A DNA stretch of 64,000 bases. Origin: Rhizobium sp. BG4 (GTDB lineage: Bacteria > Pseudomonadota > Alphaproteobacteria > Rhizobiales > Rhizobiaceae). The position numbers were made by a program, and so were the translations under genes. The stretch covers positions 620,001 through 684,000 of the forward strand of contig NZ_CP044126.1 of NCBI RefSeq assembly GCF_016864575.1, written 5' to 3'. How positions within the stretch are numbered: the first letter of the stretch is position 1; the number at the start of each line of letters is the position of its first letter. The notes below the pieces were generated by a model. It saw nothing but the letters and a program-made list of their open reading frames with translations. It was not told the DNA's origin and searched no databases. Positions 33,192-41,233 of this stretch are shown in pieces.

Positions 33192-35915
33192 ATGACGGGG
33201 CAGACTGAAGGCGATTGGCCGAAAGGTGGCGGCGAAATCGGCAAGATGCTCCGGGATCCAGCATTCCACGCCTCGGGCATAGGGCCTGTCGATCAATGGC
33301 CTGCCTCGCTGCGCTATTACGCCGACGCGATGCTGAATTCCCGCCATGCGAAGTTCGTCGCCTGGGGACCCGACCTCGCCTTCATCTATAACGATGCCTA
33401 TGTGCCTGTTTTCGAGGAGCGCCATCCGCAGGCGCTGGGCCGTCCGTTCCGTGAGGTGTGGAGCGATATCTGGCAGCAGTTCGAGCCGATCGTGAAGGCG
33501 ACGCTGAGCGGCCAGGCACAGCTTTTCGAGGAACTTTTGGTCCCGATGCGGCGCGCCGGCAAGGTCGCCGATACCTGGTTCACCTTCTCCTACACGCCAC
33601 TGCGCGACGAAACCGGCTCGATAGCCGGTATTCTCTGCGCCACCATGGAAGTCTCGGCGCAGGTGATGGCCAAGCGGCGCGAGCGGCGCGCGCTGGATGA
33701 GTTGCGGATCAAGTCCGACGCGCTGTCGATCGTCAACGCCGCCGGTGCGGCGATCACCGCCGAGCTCAATGTCGAGCGGCTGACGCAGACCGCCGTCGAT
33801 GCCGGCGTGGCGCTGACCGGCGCGGAATTCGGCGCTTTCTTCTACAATGTCGATGACGGCGAAGGGGGCAGCTACATGCTCTACGCGCTGTCGGGCGTCG
33901 ACCGGAAGAATTTCGAGCGCTTTCCGATGCCGCGCAACACCAAGGTCTTCGCGCCGACTTTCAGCGGCGAGGGCGTGGTGCGCTCCGACGATATTCTGCA
34001 AGATCCGCGCTACGGCAAGAACGCGCCGCATCAGGGAATGCCGAAGGGGCATCTGCCAGTGCGCAGCTATCTCGCCGTGCCGGTCAAATCGCGCGATGGG
34101 AGCGTGATCGGCGGCCTGTTTTTCGGTCACGCCCAGCCCGGGCGGTTCAACGATGCGGCCGAGGCAAGTCTTGTCAGCCTCGCCGGTCAGGCCGCTGTCG
34201 CCATCGACAATGCGCGGCTCGTTCGCGCCCAGGAGATGGAAATCAACCAGCGCCGCAATGTCGAGGAGCAGCTGCGCCGCCTCAACGAGACGCTCGAGGT
34301 GCGCGTCGCTGCCGAGATCGCCGAACGCCAGCAGGCCGAGGCCGCCCTGCAGCAGGCCCAGAAGATGGAATCGATCGGCAAGCTCACCGGCGGCGTGGCG
34401 CACGACTTCAACAATCTGCTGCAGGTCATCTCAGGAAATCTGCAGCTGCTCGGCAAGGATGTCTCCAGCAATACCCGCGCCAAGGAGCGTATCTCCAATG
34501 CGCTGACCGCTGTCGATCGCGGATCGCGGCTGGCGAGCCAGCTTCTCGCCTTCGGCCGCCGCCAGCCGCTGGAGCCGAAAGTCATCAATGTCGGCCGCTT
34601 CGTCGCAGGCATGGACGACATGCTGCGCCGCGCGCTCGGCGAAGAAATCGAGGTCGAGACCGTCGTTTCCGGCGGGCTCTGGAACACCTTTGCCGATCCG
34701 ATCCAGATCGAGAATGCGCTGCTGAACCTTGCGATCAACGCCCGAGATGCGATGGACGGCTCCGGCAAGCTGACGATCGAAGTCGGCAATGCCTTTCTCG
34801 ACGATTCCTACAGCCGCACTCATCCCGAGGTCGTGCCCGGGCAATATGTCGTGCTCGCGGTCACCGATACCGGTTCGGGAATGACGCCTGATGTCATCGA
34901 GCAGGCCTTCGAGCCGTTCTTCTCCACCAAGCCGGAGGGCAAGGGTACCGGCCTCGGGCTCTCGATGGTCTATGGCTTCGTCAAGCAATCGGGCGGCCAC
35001 GTGAAGATCTACAGCGAGGTCGGAGAGGGCACGACGATCAAGCTCTATTTGCCGCGCTCCTTCCAGAGCGAAGACAGGATTGCGAGCATCGAGACGGTTC
35101 CGGCCGTCGGTGGTACCGAAACCATTCTGGTCGCCGAGGACGACGAGGGCGTGCGCGCCACCGTCGTCGAGATGCTGACCGATCTCGGCTATTACGTTCT
35201 GAAGTCGCGCGATGCGCAGAGCGCGCTCACCGTCATCGAAAGCGGTGTCCACATCGATCTGCTGTTCACAGACGTCGTCATGCCCGGAACGCTGAAGAGC
35301 CCGGAGCTTGCCCGCATGGCGCGCGAGCGGCTGCCGCATATCGGAGTGCTCTATACGTCAGGATATACCGAAAACTCGATCGTCCACGGCGGACGGCTGG
35401 ATCCGGGCCTCGAACTGCTCTCCAAACCCTATACGCGCGAAGCGCTCGCCCGGAAGATCCGCCATGTGCTTGCCAATCAGGCGCAGCGCCGGCAGGGGCA
35501 TGCAGCGGCCTCCGCCGCTCCCGGCGCACCGCCGCGCGAAATCATTCAGGAAAAGCTGAAGCTGCTTCTCGTCGAGGACGACGCCTTCATCCGCATGGAT
35601 ACCGCCGAGATCCTCCAGGATCTCGGTTATGAGGTGATCGAGGCGGAAAGCGGCGAGCGCGGCGTGGAAATCCTTGCGGCCGCGGCGATTGATATCATCG
35701 TCGCCGATGTCGGCCTGCCCGGCATGTCCGGCCCGGCCTTTGCGGCCAAGGCGCGGGCGGCCTTCCCCTCGGTCGGCATCGTCTTTGCGACCGGCAACAG
35801 CAGCCTGCCGGAAGCGGCCCGCTTTACCGGCTCGGTGCTTTTGACCAAGCCGTTCAGCAGCACCGCTCTCGACAAGGCCGTCAAGACCGCCGCGTTGCAG
35901 CGCCCGATTACCTGA
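33192..35915 (+). CDS. Hybrid histidine kinase (PAS-GAF-HK-REC-REC)
   Basis: 907-aa cytoplasmic kinase with no membrane segment. Order: PAS-like domain about 45-165 (FVAWGPDLAFIYNDAYVPVF), GAF domain about 200-345 (SYLAVPVKSRDGSVIGGLFFGH), short coiled coil 350-390, HisKA with GGVAHDFNNLLQVISGN (His near 404), HATPase with LAINARDAMDGSG and GLGLSMVYGF, then two receiver domains (about 635-755 and 790-900; phospho-Asp in FTDVVMPG and ADVGLPG). No output domain or adjacent partner regulator is seen. GAF and PAS suggest light, redox or ligand input. The kinase may act in phosphorelays of the general stress response, as similar rhizobial kinases do; that is inference. Confidence 0.9.
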   Translation: MTGQTEGDWPKGGGEIGKMLRDPAFHASGIGPVDQWPASLRYYADAMLNSRHAKFVAWGPDLAFIYNDAYVPVFEERHPQALGRPFREVWSDIWQQFEPIVKATLSGQAQLFEELLVPMRRAGKVADTWFTFSYTPLRDETGSIAGILCATMEVSAQVMAKRRERRALDELRIKSDALSIVNAAGAAITAELNVERLTQTAVDAGVALTGAEFGAFFYNVDDGEGGSYMLYALSGVDRKNFERFPMPRNTKVFAPTFSGEGVVRSDDILQDPRYGKNAPHQGMPKGHLPVRSYLAVPVKSRDGSVIGGLFFGHAQPGRFNDAAEASLVSLAGQAAVAIDNARLVRAQEMEINQRRNVEEQLRRLNETLEVRVAAEIAERQQAEAALQQAQKMESIGKLTGGVAHDFNNLLQVISGNLQLLGKDVSSNTRAKERISNALTAVDRGSRLASQLLAFGRRQPLEPKVINVGRFVAGMDDMLRRALGEEIEVETVVSGGLWNTFADPIQIENALLNLAINARDAMDGSGKLTIEVGNAFLDDSYSRTHPEVVPGQYVVLAVTDTGSGMTPDVIEQAFEPFFSTKPEGKGTGLGLSMVYGFVKQSGGHVKIYSEVGEGTTIKLYLPRSFQSEDRIASIETVPAVGGTETILVAEDDEGVRATVVEMLTDLGYYVLKSRDAQSALTVIESGVHIDLLFTDVVMPGTLKSPELARMARERLPHIGVLYTSGYTENSIVHGGRLDPGLELLSKPYTREALARKIRHVLANQAQRRQGHAAASAAPGAPPREIIQEKLKLLLVEDDAFIRMDTAEILQDLGYEVIEAESGERGVEILAAAAIDIIVADVGLPGMSGPAFAAKARAAFPSVGIVFATGNSSLPEAARFTGSVLLTKPFSSTALDKAVKTAALQRPIT

Positions 35916-35919
35916 GGCT

Positions 35920-36276
35920 TCAGAAACCATCGAGCTTATGGCTGCCGCTGTTGAACTCCGGATATTTGCGGACGATATCGTCCGTGCTGGTGCAGCTGTC
36001 GTCGCGGGCGACGAGCTCCACGGATAGCGCATCGCCGCTGCCCAGCTCTCCGCCCGGGTGATAGACGGGAATGCGCGCACCGCTGGCGCTGATCAGGACG
36101 GCATCGCTGCCGAAGCCACGCTGCAGCAACCAGTCGCGTGGCGCGAGCAGCCGTACGCTGATCTCAAAGGACCGGCCTGTGCCCTTCCTTACCTTGAGGC
36201 TGTAGGCAACAGGCGACAGCTGGCCATTCAGATCGATCTTGCCGTTTCCATCGGCTTCGCTGATGTGGTTATCCAT
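35920..36276 (-). CDS. Hypothetical protein (118 aa)
   Basis: 118 aa from ATG 36276 with AGGAAGGAGC upstream; the longer in-frame extension to 36537 is rejected as it overlaps the divergent gene and has no better ribosome site. Predicted beta-rich (KIDLNGQLSPVAYSLKV, SFEISVRLLAPRDWLLQ). No domain recognised. A GGAAC-N17-TGTT element on the minus strand (36328-36353) suggests stress expression. It is convergent with the histidine kinase (4-bp gap). Confidence 0.65.
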   Translation of the reverse strand: MDNHISEADGNGKIDLNGQLSPVAYSLKVRKGTGRSFEISVRLLAPRDWLLQRGFGSDAVLISASGARIPVYHPGGELGSGDALSVELVARDDSCTSTDDIVRKYPEFNSGSHKLDGF

Positions 36277-36327
36277 CTCTCTGCTCCTTCCTGTTTGGTC
36301 ATCAGGTTTGCAGGACTTGCCCCCAAA

Positions 36328-36353
36328 AACAGGGTTAACGCGGCTTTTGTTCC
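36328..36353 (-). promoter_or_regulatory. EcfG-like promoter (minus)
   Basis: GGAAC-N17-TGTT on the minus strand, 52 bp before the 118-aa gene at 36276. One position deviates from the consensus. Confidence 0.45.
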
Positions 36354-36389
36354 GTTTACGTAAGAATCGTTCTGCGGCGCAAAAAGAGC

Positions 36390-36414
36390 GGAACCTTTCA
36401 GGTTCCGAACGGTT
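36390..36414 (+). promoter_or_regulatory. EcfG-like promoter (plus)
   Basis: GGAAC-N16-GGTT on the plus strand, 31 bp before the ATG at 36445, with one deviation from CGTT. It stands back to back with the minus-strand element at 36328-36353. Confidence 0.45.
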
Positions 36415-36444
36415 GGAACCTCTTTGCAGCAAGAGGAGGCAACC

Positions 36445-36759
36445 ATGCCCAGAGGCGATAAGTCGGCCTATACCGACAGGCAGAAGCGCAAGGCAGAACA
36501 CATCGAAGAAGGCTACGAAGACCGCGGCGTCTCCCACAAGGAAGCCGAGCGCCGTGCCTGGGCCACCGTCAACAAGGAAGAAGGCGGCGGTAACAAATCA
36601 GGCTCCGGACGCGGCAAGAAGGATACCCACGTTTCCTCCGAGAAGGGCGGCCGGATCGGCGGCAAGGCATCGGCATCACGCCCGGCGGCAGAACGTTCGG
36701 CTTCTGCCAAGAAGGCGGCAGCGACCCGCAAGCGCAATGAGCAACACGCTCATCATTGA
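36445..36759 (+). CDS. Basic KGG-like stress protein, plasmid-stabilisation-type
   Basis: 104 aa, very basic. The opening PRGDKSAYTDRQKRKAEHIEEG with RAWATVNK is a well-conserved rhizobial small protein usually annotated as plasmid stabilisation protein, though a toxin/antitoxin role has not been established for this type. The middle holds glycine/lysine repeats (GGGNKSGSGRGKKD, GGRIGGKASASRP) and the tail is histidine-ended. It resembles stress-induced, low-complexity DNA-binding or desiccation proteins. GAGGAGG precedes the ATG. Confidence 0.75.
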   Translation: MPRGDKSAYTDRQKRKAEHIEEGYEDRGVSHKEAERRAWATVNKEEGGGNKSGSGRGKKDTHVSSEKGGRIGGKASASRPAAERSASAKKAAATRKRNEQHAHH

Positions 36760-36841
36760 CGCACGAGCCGCGCCCGTTGACGGATAGGCAAGCCGCCACA
36801 TTTCAAGGGGTGGAACAGGATGACGCTAGCCGAGGAATTGC

Positions 36842-37573
36842 ATGGCATACGAGCTCTACTACTGGGACGGAATACAGGGGCGCGGCGAGTTCGTGCGCCT
36901 GGCGCTCGAGGAAGCTGGCGCCAGCTACATCGACGTGACGCGCGAATCCGGCAGTGATCGCGGCACCGGTGCGATGATGAAGATCATGGAAGATAGCGCA
37001 AGCGCTGACATCCCCTTCGCGCCGCCCTTTCTGAAGGATGGCGATCTGATCGTCTCGCATGTCGCCAATATCCTCTTCTATCTCGGAGCGAAGCTCGATC
37101 TGGCTCCGAAACACGATACGGCACGCTATGTGCTCAACGGCCTGCAGCTGACGATCACCGATTTCGTCGCCGAGGTGCACGACACGCACCACCCCATCGC
37201 GACCTCGCTCTACTATGAGGACCAGAAGGAAGAGGCGAAGGCCCGCTCGGCCGAATTCATCAAGGAACGCATCCCGAAGTTTCTCGGATATTTCGAACGC
37301 GTCATCGCCAACAATCCGAAGGGAACGGCGCATATCTCGGGCGACAAACTGACCTATGTGGACCTGTCTCTGTTTCAGGTGCTCGAGGGGCTGCGCTACG
37401 CCTTCCCGAAGGCGATGAAGGGTTCCGAGAAGCAATATCCATTGCTGCAGGCGCTGCATGACATGGTCGAACAGCGGCCGAATATTGCGGCCTACCTGAA
37501 ATCGGATCGCCGCCTCGCCTTCAACATAAACGGCATTTTCCGCCATTATCCCGAACTCGATCAGGCTGCGTGA
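36842..37573 (+). CDS. Glutathione S-transferase-like protein
   Basis: 243 aa, cytosolic GST fold: thioredoxin-like N-domain (YELYYWDGIQGRGEFVRLALEEAGASY, residues 3-29), the conserved PFLKDGDLIVSHVANILFYL cis-proline and S-H substitution region near 62, and an all-helical C-domain with YVDLSLFQVLEGL. The layout resembles sigma/mu-type GSTs found in rhizobia. It lies 11 bp before a Ku gene and may be cotranscribed. Confidence 0.88.
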   Translation: MAYELYYWDGIQGRGEFVRLALEEAGASYIDVTRESGSDRGTGAMMKIMEDSASADIPFAPPFLKDGDLIVSHVANILFYLGAKLDLAPKHDTARYVLNGLQLTITDFVAEVHDTHHPIATSLYYEDQKEEAKARSAEFIKERIPKFLGYFERVIANNPKGTAHISGDKLTYVDLSLFQVLEGLRYAFPKAMKGSEKQYPLLQALHDMVEQRPNIAAYLKSDRRLAFNINGIFRHYPELDQAA

Positions 37574-37584
37574 GGAGACGAGCC

Positions 37585-38391
37585 ATGCCCCGGCAGACAT
37601 TCTGGAAAGGCTACCTGAAGCTCTCGCTGGTGACGGCACAGGTATCGCTGACGCCGGCGACGACGGACAGCAACAAGGTGCGGTTCAACGTTTTGAACCG
37701 CAACACCAAGAACCGCGTCGAAAGCCGCTATGTTGATAGCGTCACCCACCGGGCGGTTGCGGCCAAGGAGCAGGTGAAGGGCTATCCGCGCGGCGAGGAC
37801 GATTATGTGCTGCTCGAAGATGCCGAGCTCGACGAGGTCGGCCTGGAAAGCACGCGGACGATCGATATCGACACGTTCGTGCCGCGCGGCTCGATCGACT
37901 GGATCTGGTACGACAAGCCGCATTTCCTGGCGCCCGAGGACAAGGTCGGGACCGAGGCTTTCTGCGTCATCCGCGAGGCGATGGCTGCCAATGACGTGGT
38001 CGGCATCGCGCGGCTGGTACTCTATCGCCGCGAACGCGCTGTGCTTCTGGAGCCGCAGGGCAAGGGCATCGTGCTCTGGACGCTGCATTACGGCGACGAG
38101 CTGCGCGAGCCTGCCGGCACCGTCGATATCGACGCCAAGCCGGACGCCAAGGTGCTGGCGATGATGAAGAAACTGGTGAAGGACCAGACGCAGGACTGGA
38201 GCCCGGCGATGATGCAGGATCCGGTGCAGAAGCGGCTGCAGAGCATCATCCGCGCCAAGCTGAAGACCATGAAGAAGATGACGCCGGCCAAGAAGGCGCC
38301 GCCGGTGAAATCGACCGGCAATGTCGTCAACATCATGGACGCGCTGAAGAAGAGCCTGGCGAAGGAAAGCGGCCAGCCGAAGCGTCATTGA
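37585..38391 (+). CDS. ku: Ku domain protein (non-homologous end joining), first copy
   Basis: 268-aa bacterial Ku. The DNA-end-binding beta-barrel ring is seen in FWKGYLKLSLVTAQVSLTPAT, VESRYVDSVTHRAVA, VKGYPRGEDDYVLLEDAEL and YDKPHFLAPED. A lysine-rich tail (KKMTPAKKAPP) ends the protein, as in Ku proteins that recruit LigD. It begins 11 bp after the GST gene, unlike the second ku at 43727-44563, which sits beside ligD. Rhizobia often carry several ku genes used under different conditions. Confidence 0.95.
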   Translation: MPRQTFWKGYLKLSLVTAQVSLTPATTDSNKVRFNVLNRNTKNRVESRYVDSVTHRAVAAKEQVKGYPRGEDDYVLLEDAELDEVGLESTRTIDIDTFVPRGSIDWIWYDKPHFLAPEDKVGTEAFCVIREAMAANDVVGIARLVLYRRERAVLLEPQGKGIVLWTLHYGDELREPAGTVDIDAKPDAKVLAMMKKLVKDQTQDWSPAMMQDPVQKRLQSIIRAKLKTMKKMTPAKKAPPVKSTGNVVNIMDALKKSLAKESGQPKRH

Positions 38392-38520
38392 GCGGCCAAT
38401 TCCGGACCCAAACCGTCGCATTCGGAACGGTGCCTGTTTCCATATCCTCTAATCTGTGAGCACAGCCCGCAGCGGGAGGAGCCGCGCGGGATGGCGACAT
38501 TTTCAACGGAGGAGACGAAA

Positions 38521-39711
38521 ATGAGCAAGAACAGAGGCGTGGTCTATCTGCGGCCCGGCAAGGTGGAAGTCCGCGACATCGACGATCCGAAGCTGGAAGC
38601 GCCGGATGGCCGCCGCATCGAGCATGGCGTCATCCTGAAGGTTATCTCGACCAATATCTGCGGCTCCGACCAGCACATGGTCCGCGGCCGCACGACCGCT
38701 ATGCCGGGCCTGGTTCTCGGCCATGAAATCACCGGCGAAGTCATCGAAAAGGGCGTCGATGTCGAGATGCTCGAGATCGGCGATATCGTATCCGTTCCGT
38801 TCAACGTCGCCTGCGGCCGCTGCCGCTGCTGCAAATCGCAGGACACCGGCGTCTGCCTGACGGTCAACCCGTCGCGCGCCGGCGGCGCCTACGGCTATGT
38901 CGACATGGGCGGCTGGATCGGCGGACAGGCACGCTACGTCACCATCCCCTACGCCGACTTCAACCTCCTGAAGATCCCGGATCGCGACAAGGCGATGGCC
39001 AAGATCCGCGATCTGACGATGCTGTCCGACATTCTGCCGACAGGCTTCCATGGCGCGGTCCGCGCCGGTGTCGGCGTCGGCTCGACGGTCTATGTCGCCG
39101 GTGCCGGCCCGGTCGGTCTTGCCGCCGCAGCTTCGGCCCGTATCCTCGGCGCTGCCGTCGTCATGATCGGCGACTTCAACAAGGATCGCCTCGCCCATGC
39201 CGCCAAGGTCGGCTTCGAGCCGATCGATCTGTCGAAGAGCGACCGTCTCGGCGACATGATCGCCCAGGTCGTCGGCACCAATGAAGTCGACAGCGCGATC
39301 GACGCCGTCGGTTTCGAAGCCCGCGGTCACTCGGGCGGCGAACAGCCGGCGATCGTCCTGAACCAGATGATGGAGATCACCCGCGCAGCAGGCTCGATCG
39401 GCATTCCCGGCCTCTACGTGACTGAAGACCCGGGTGCAGTGGACGCCGCCGCCAAGCAGGGCAGCCTGTCGCTGCGCTTCGGCCTCGGCTGGGCCAAGGC
39501 GCAGTCCTTCCATACAGGCCAGACGCCGGTCCTGAAGTACAACCGCCAGCTCATGCAGGCGATCTTGCATGACCGCCTGCCGATCGCCGATATCGTCAAC
39601 GCCAAGGTCATCTCGCTCGAAGACGCCGCTCAGGGCTACGAGAGCTTCGACCAGGGTGCGGCGACGAAATTCGTCCTCGACCCGCATGGCGTCGTCTCCA
39701 AGGCAGCCTGA
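38521..39711 (+). CDS. fdhA: Glutathione-independent formaldehyde dehydrogenase
   Basis: 396-aa zinc-dependent medium-chain dehydrogenase. Catalytic zinc ligands lie in STNICGSDQHM (Cys near 44) and GHEITGEV; the structural zinc cysteines in CGRCRCCKSQDTGVC near 95-110; the NAD-binding turn GAGPVGLAAA near 195. The sequence follows the glutathione-independent formaldehyde dehydrogenase branch (Pseudomonas FdhA-like), which oxidises formaldehyde to formate and may dismutate aldehydes. The start at 38521 has GGAGGAG six bases upstream. A strong terminator follows. Confidence 0.92.
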   Translation: MSKNRGVVYLRPGKVEVRDIDDPKLEAPDGRRIEHGVILKVISTNICGSDQHMVRGRTTAMPGLVLGHEITGEVIEKGVDVEMLEIGDIVSVPFNVACGRCRCCKSQDTGVCLTVNPSRAGGAYGYVDMGGWIGGQARYVTIPYADFNLLKIPDRDKAMAKIRDLTMLSDILPTGFHGAVRAGVGVGSTVYVAGAGPVGLAAAASARILGAAVVMIGDFNKDRLAHAAKVGFEPIDLSKSDRLGDMIAQVVGTNEVDSAIDAVGFEARGHSGGEQPAIVLNQMMEITRAAGSIGIPGLYVTEDPGAVDAAAKQGSLSLRFGLGWAKAQSFHTGQTPVLKYNRQLMQAILHDRLPIADIVNAKVISLEDAAQGYESFDQGAATKFVLDPHGVVSKAA

Positions 39712-39719
39712 TTTCGGAA

Positions 39720-39742
39720 GGGCGGCGCAAGCCGCCCTTTTC
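39720..39742 (+). terminator. Rho-independent terminator after fdhA
   Basis: GGGCGGC (39720-39726) and GCCGCCC (39731-39737) form a stem with a GCAA tetraloop, followed by TTTTC. It ends fdhA 9 bases after the stop codon. Confidence 0.9.
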
Positions 39743-39771
39743 ATTTCCGCACGCGATTGACCGGCCCAAAG

Positions 39772-39906
39772 TTTGCCGGTAGCTCTAGAGCATTATGATC
39801 GCGACGGTTCTCGTAGTGGTGATAGGGCGCATGGGCAGGATGGCGTAGCCATCCGGCGAAAGCACCCATGCGCGGTAAGCAGGCTCCCGGCGGGGCCTTT
39901 TTTATT
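39772..39906 (+). ncRNA. Structured leader RNA with terminator before the Bcr/CflA exporter
   Basis: A possible promoter (TTTGCC-N16-TATGAT, 39772-39799) leads into an ordered fold. GCGCATGGG (39827-39835) pairs with CCCATGCGC (39865-39873) and encloses a second perfect hairpin, GGATGGC-GTA-GCCATCC (39838-39854). A terminator follows: GGCTCC-CGGC-GGGGCC (39882-39897) then six T. The exporter gene starts 63 bases after the last T. This looks like a regulated leader (riboswitch or attenuator) or a short RNA with its own end. I could not match it to a riboswitch class I know. Confidence 0.6.
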
Positions 39907-39968
39907 GCCCGGATTGCGGGCAGCGGCCTGCCGGACATCCCTCTTCCCATCACCCGAGAGACCGACCG

Positions 39969-41195
39969 ATGACCGGAAATTCCGCATCCGAACTCGCATG
40001 CGCACGCCAACCCAAACCGCCGCGGCTGTTTACGCTTATCCTGCTGACCGCCCTCTCCGTCCTGCCCGTCAACCTGATCCTGCCGTCTCTTCCCGAGATC
40101 GCTGCCGACCTGCACACCGATCCGGCTCTGGTGGCACTCAGCGTCGCGGCCTACGCCGCGCTCACCGCCTTTGCCGAAATCATCGGCGGCGCCCTGTCCG
40201 ACCGCTTCGGACGCAGGCCGGTCGTGCTTGTCTCGCTGGCGATCTTCATCCTGGCGTCGGCGGGCTGCGCGCTGGCGGGCAACATTCATGTCTTCCTGTT
40301 CTTCCGCACCTTGCAGGCAGCGATCGCCGCCTGCTTTTCCATCGCGCTCGTCATCGTCAAGGAAAGCTGGGGCGGGCAGAAGGCTGCGAGCAAGTTCGGC
40401 TATCTCGCCATGGGCTGGGCAGTCGCGCCGATGGTGGGCCCGACGATCGGCGGAGCGGTCAGCGAACTCTTCGGCTGGCGGGCAAATTTCGTGATGTTCG
40501 CCGCGCTCGGCGCAATCATGCTGGCGCTTGCCGCGCATGAAATCCGTGACGAGGCTGGCGTGCAGCGATCTCACGCGCACGGTTATCTCGCATCGTACCG
40601 GCTACTGCTCGGCTCGCCGCGCTTCCTCATCTATGCCGCCTGCATGGCCTGCTCGATGGGGACGCTTTACGTCTTCCTTGCCGGGGCTCCGCTGGTCATG
40701 AACGAGGCGCTCGGAGGATCAAGCGCCAAACTCGGCCTCTACATGGGCATGGTGCCCGCCGGCTTCATTCTCGGCAGCTATCTCGCCGGACGTTATGCGA
40801 GCCACATGCCAATCGCCGGCGTGCTGATCGCGGGACGGACGCTGACATGTACCGGCCTGCTTGGCGGACTGGCCCTTGCGGTCGCCGGGATCACCGCCCC
40901 TCCGGCCTTCTTCGCGGCCTGCATCTTCATCGGCATCGGCAACGGGCTGACCATGCCCGCCGCCAATTCCGGCATATTGGCCGTCCAGCCCGATCTGGCT
41001 GGAACCGCCGCAGGGCTGGCAGCCGCCGTCAGCGTCGGCGGCGGTGCGGTGATCGCTTCGATTGCCGGACTTCTCCTCGATGAGGCCTCGACCGGGCGGG
41101 AATTGCTCTGCGTGATCCTGATCCCGGCGACATCGGCACTGCTTACGGCAGGTCTCGCGGGATTGCTGGACCGCCGGAAGACGGTTGCGGCATGA
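39969..41195 (+). CDS. Bcr/CflA-family multidrug MFS exporter
   Basis: 408-aa 12-helix MFS transporter. The loop 2-3 motif GALSDRFGRRPVVL (about 72-85) and the preceding DRHA1-type features LPEIAADLHTDPALVALSVAAYAAL are typical of the Bcr/CflA subfamily, proton antiporters for bicyclomycin, chloramphenicol, sulfonamides or small metabolites. The gene has a structured leader with a terminator upstream, so expression is probably conditional. It is convergent with ligD and shares a terminator region. Confidence 0.9.
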   Translation: MTGNSASELACARQPKPPRLFTLILLTALSVLPVNLILPSLPEIAADLHTDPALVALSVAAYAALTAFAEIIGGALSDRFGRRPVVLVSLAIFILASAGCALAGNIHVFLFFRTLQAAIAACFSIALVIVKESWGGQKAASKFGYLAMGWAVAPMVGPTIGGAVSELFGWRANFVMFAALGAIMLALAAHEIRDEAGVQRSHAHGYLASYRLLLGSPRFLIYAACMACSMGTLYVFLAGAPLVMNEALGGSSAKLGLYMGMVPAGFILGSYLAGRYASHMPIAGVLIAGRTLTCTGLLGGLALAVAGITAPPAFFAACIFIGIGNGLTMPAANSGILAVQPDLAGTAAGLAAAVSVGGGAVIASIAGLLLDEASTGRELLCVILIPATSALLTAGLAGLLDRRKTVAA

Positions 41196-41205
41196 TCCGT
41201 GGAAG

Positions 41206-41233
41206 AGCGGTCCCTAGGACCGCTTCTTCTTTT
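41206..41233 (+). terminator. Terminator between the MFS gene and ligD
   Basis: AGCGGTCC (41206-41213) pairs with GGACCGCT (41217-41224) over the loop CTA, followed by TCTTCTTTT. On the plus strand it serves the exporter gene. The loop contains the minus-strand TAG stop of ligD. Confidence 0.75.

Noticed and set aside
35920..36537. Longer version of the 118-aa gene starting at 36537
   Set aside because: It would overlap the divergent 104-aa gene and has no good ribosome site; the ATG at 36276 has AGGAAGGAGC.
39806..39906. Known riboswitch (TPP, cobalamin, FMN, guanidine, fluoride, Mn or ZTP type), or 4.5S RNA
   Set aside because: None of the conserved boxes of these classes that I know were found; only the stem layout and terminator are supported, so it is listed as unclassified.
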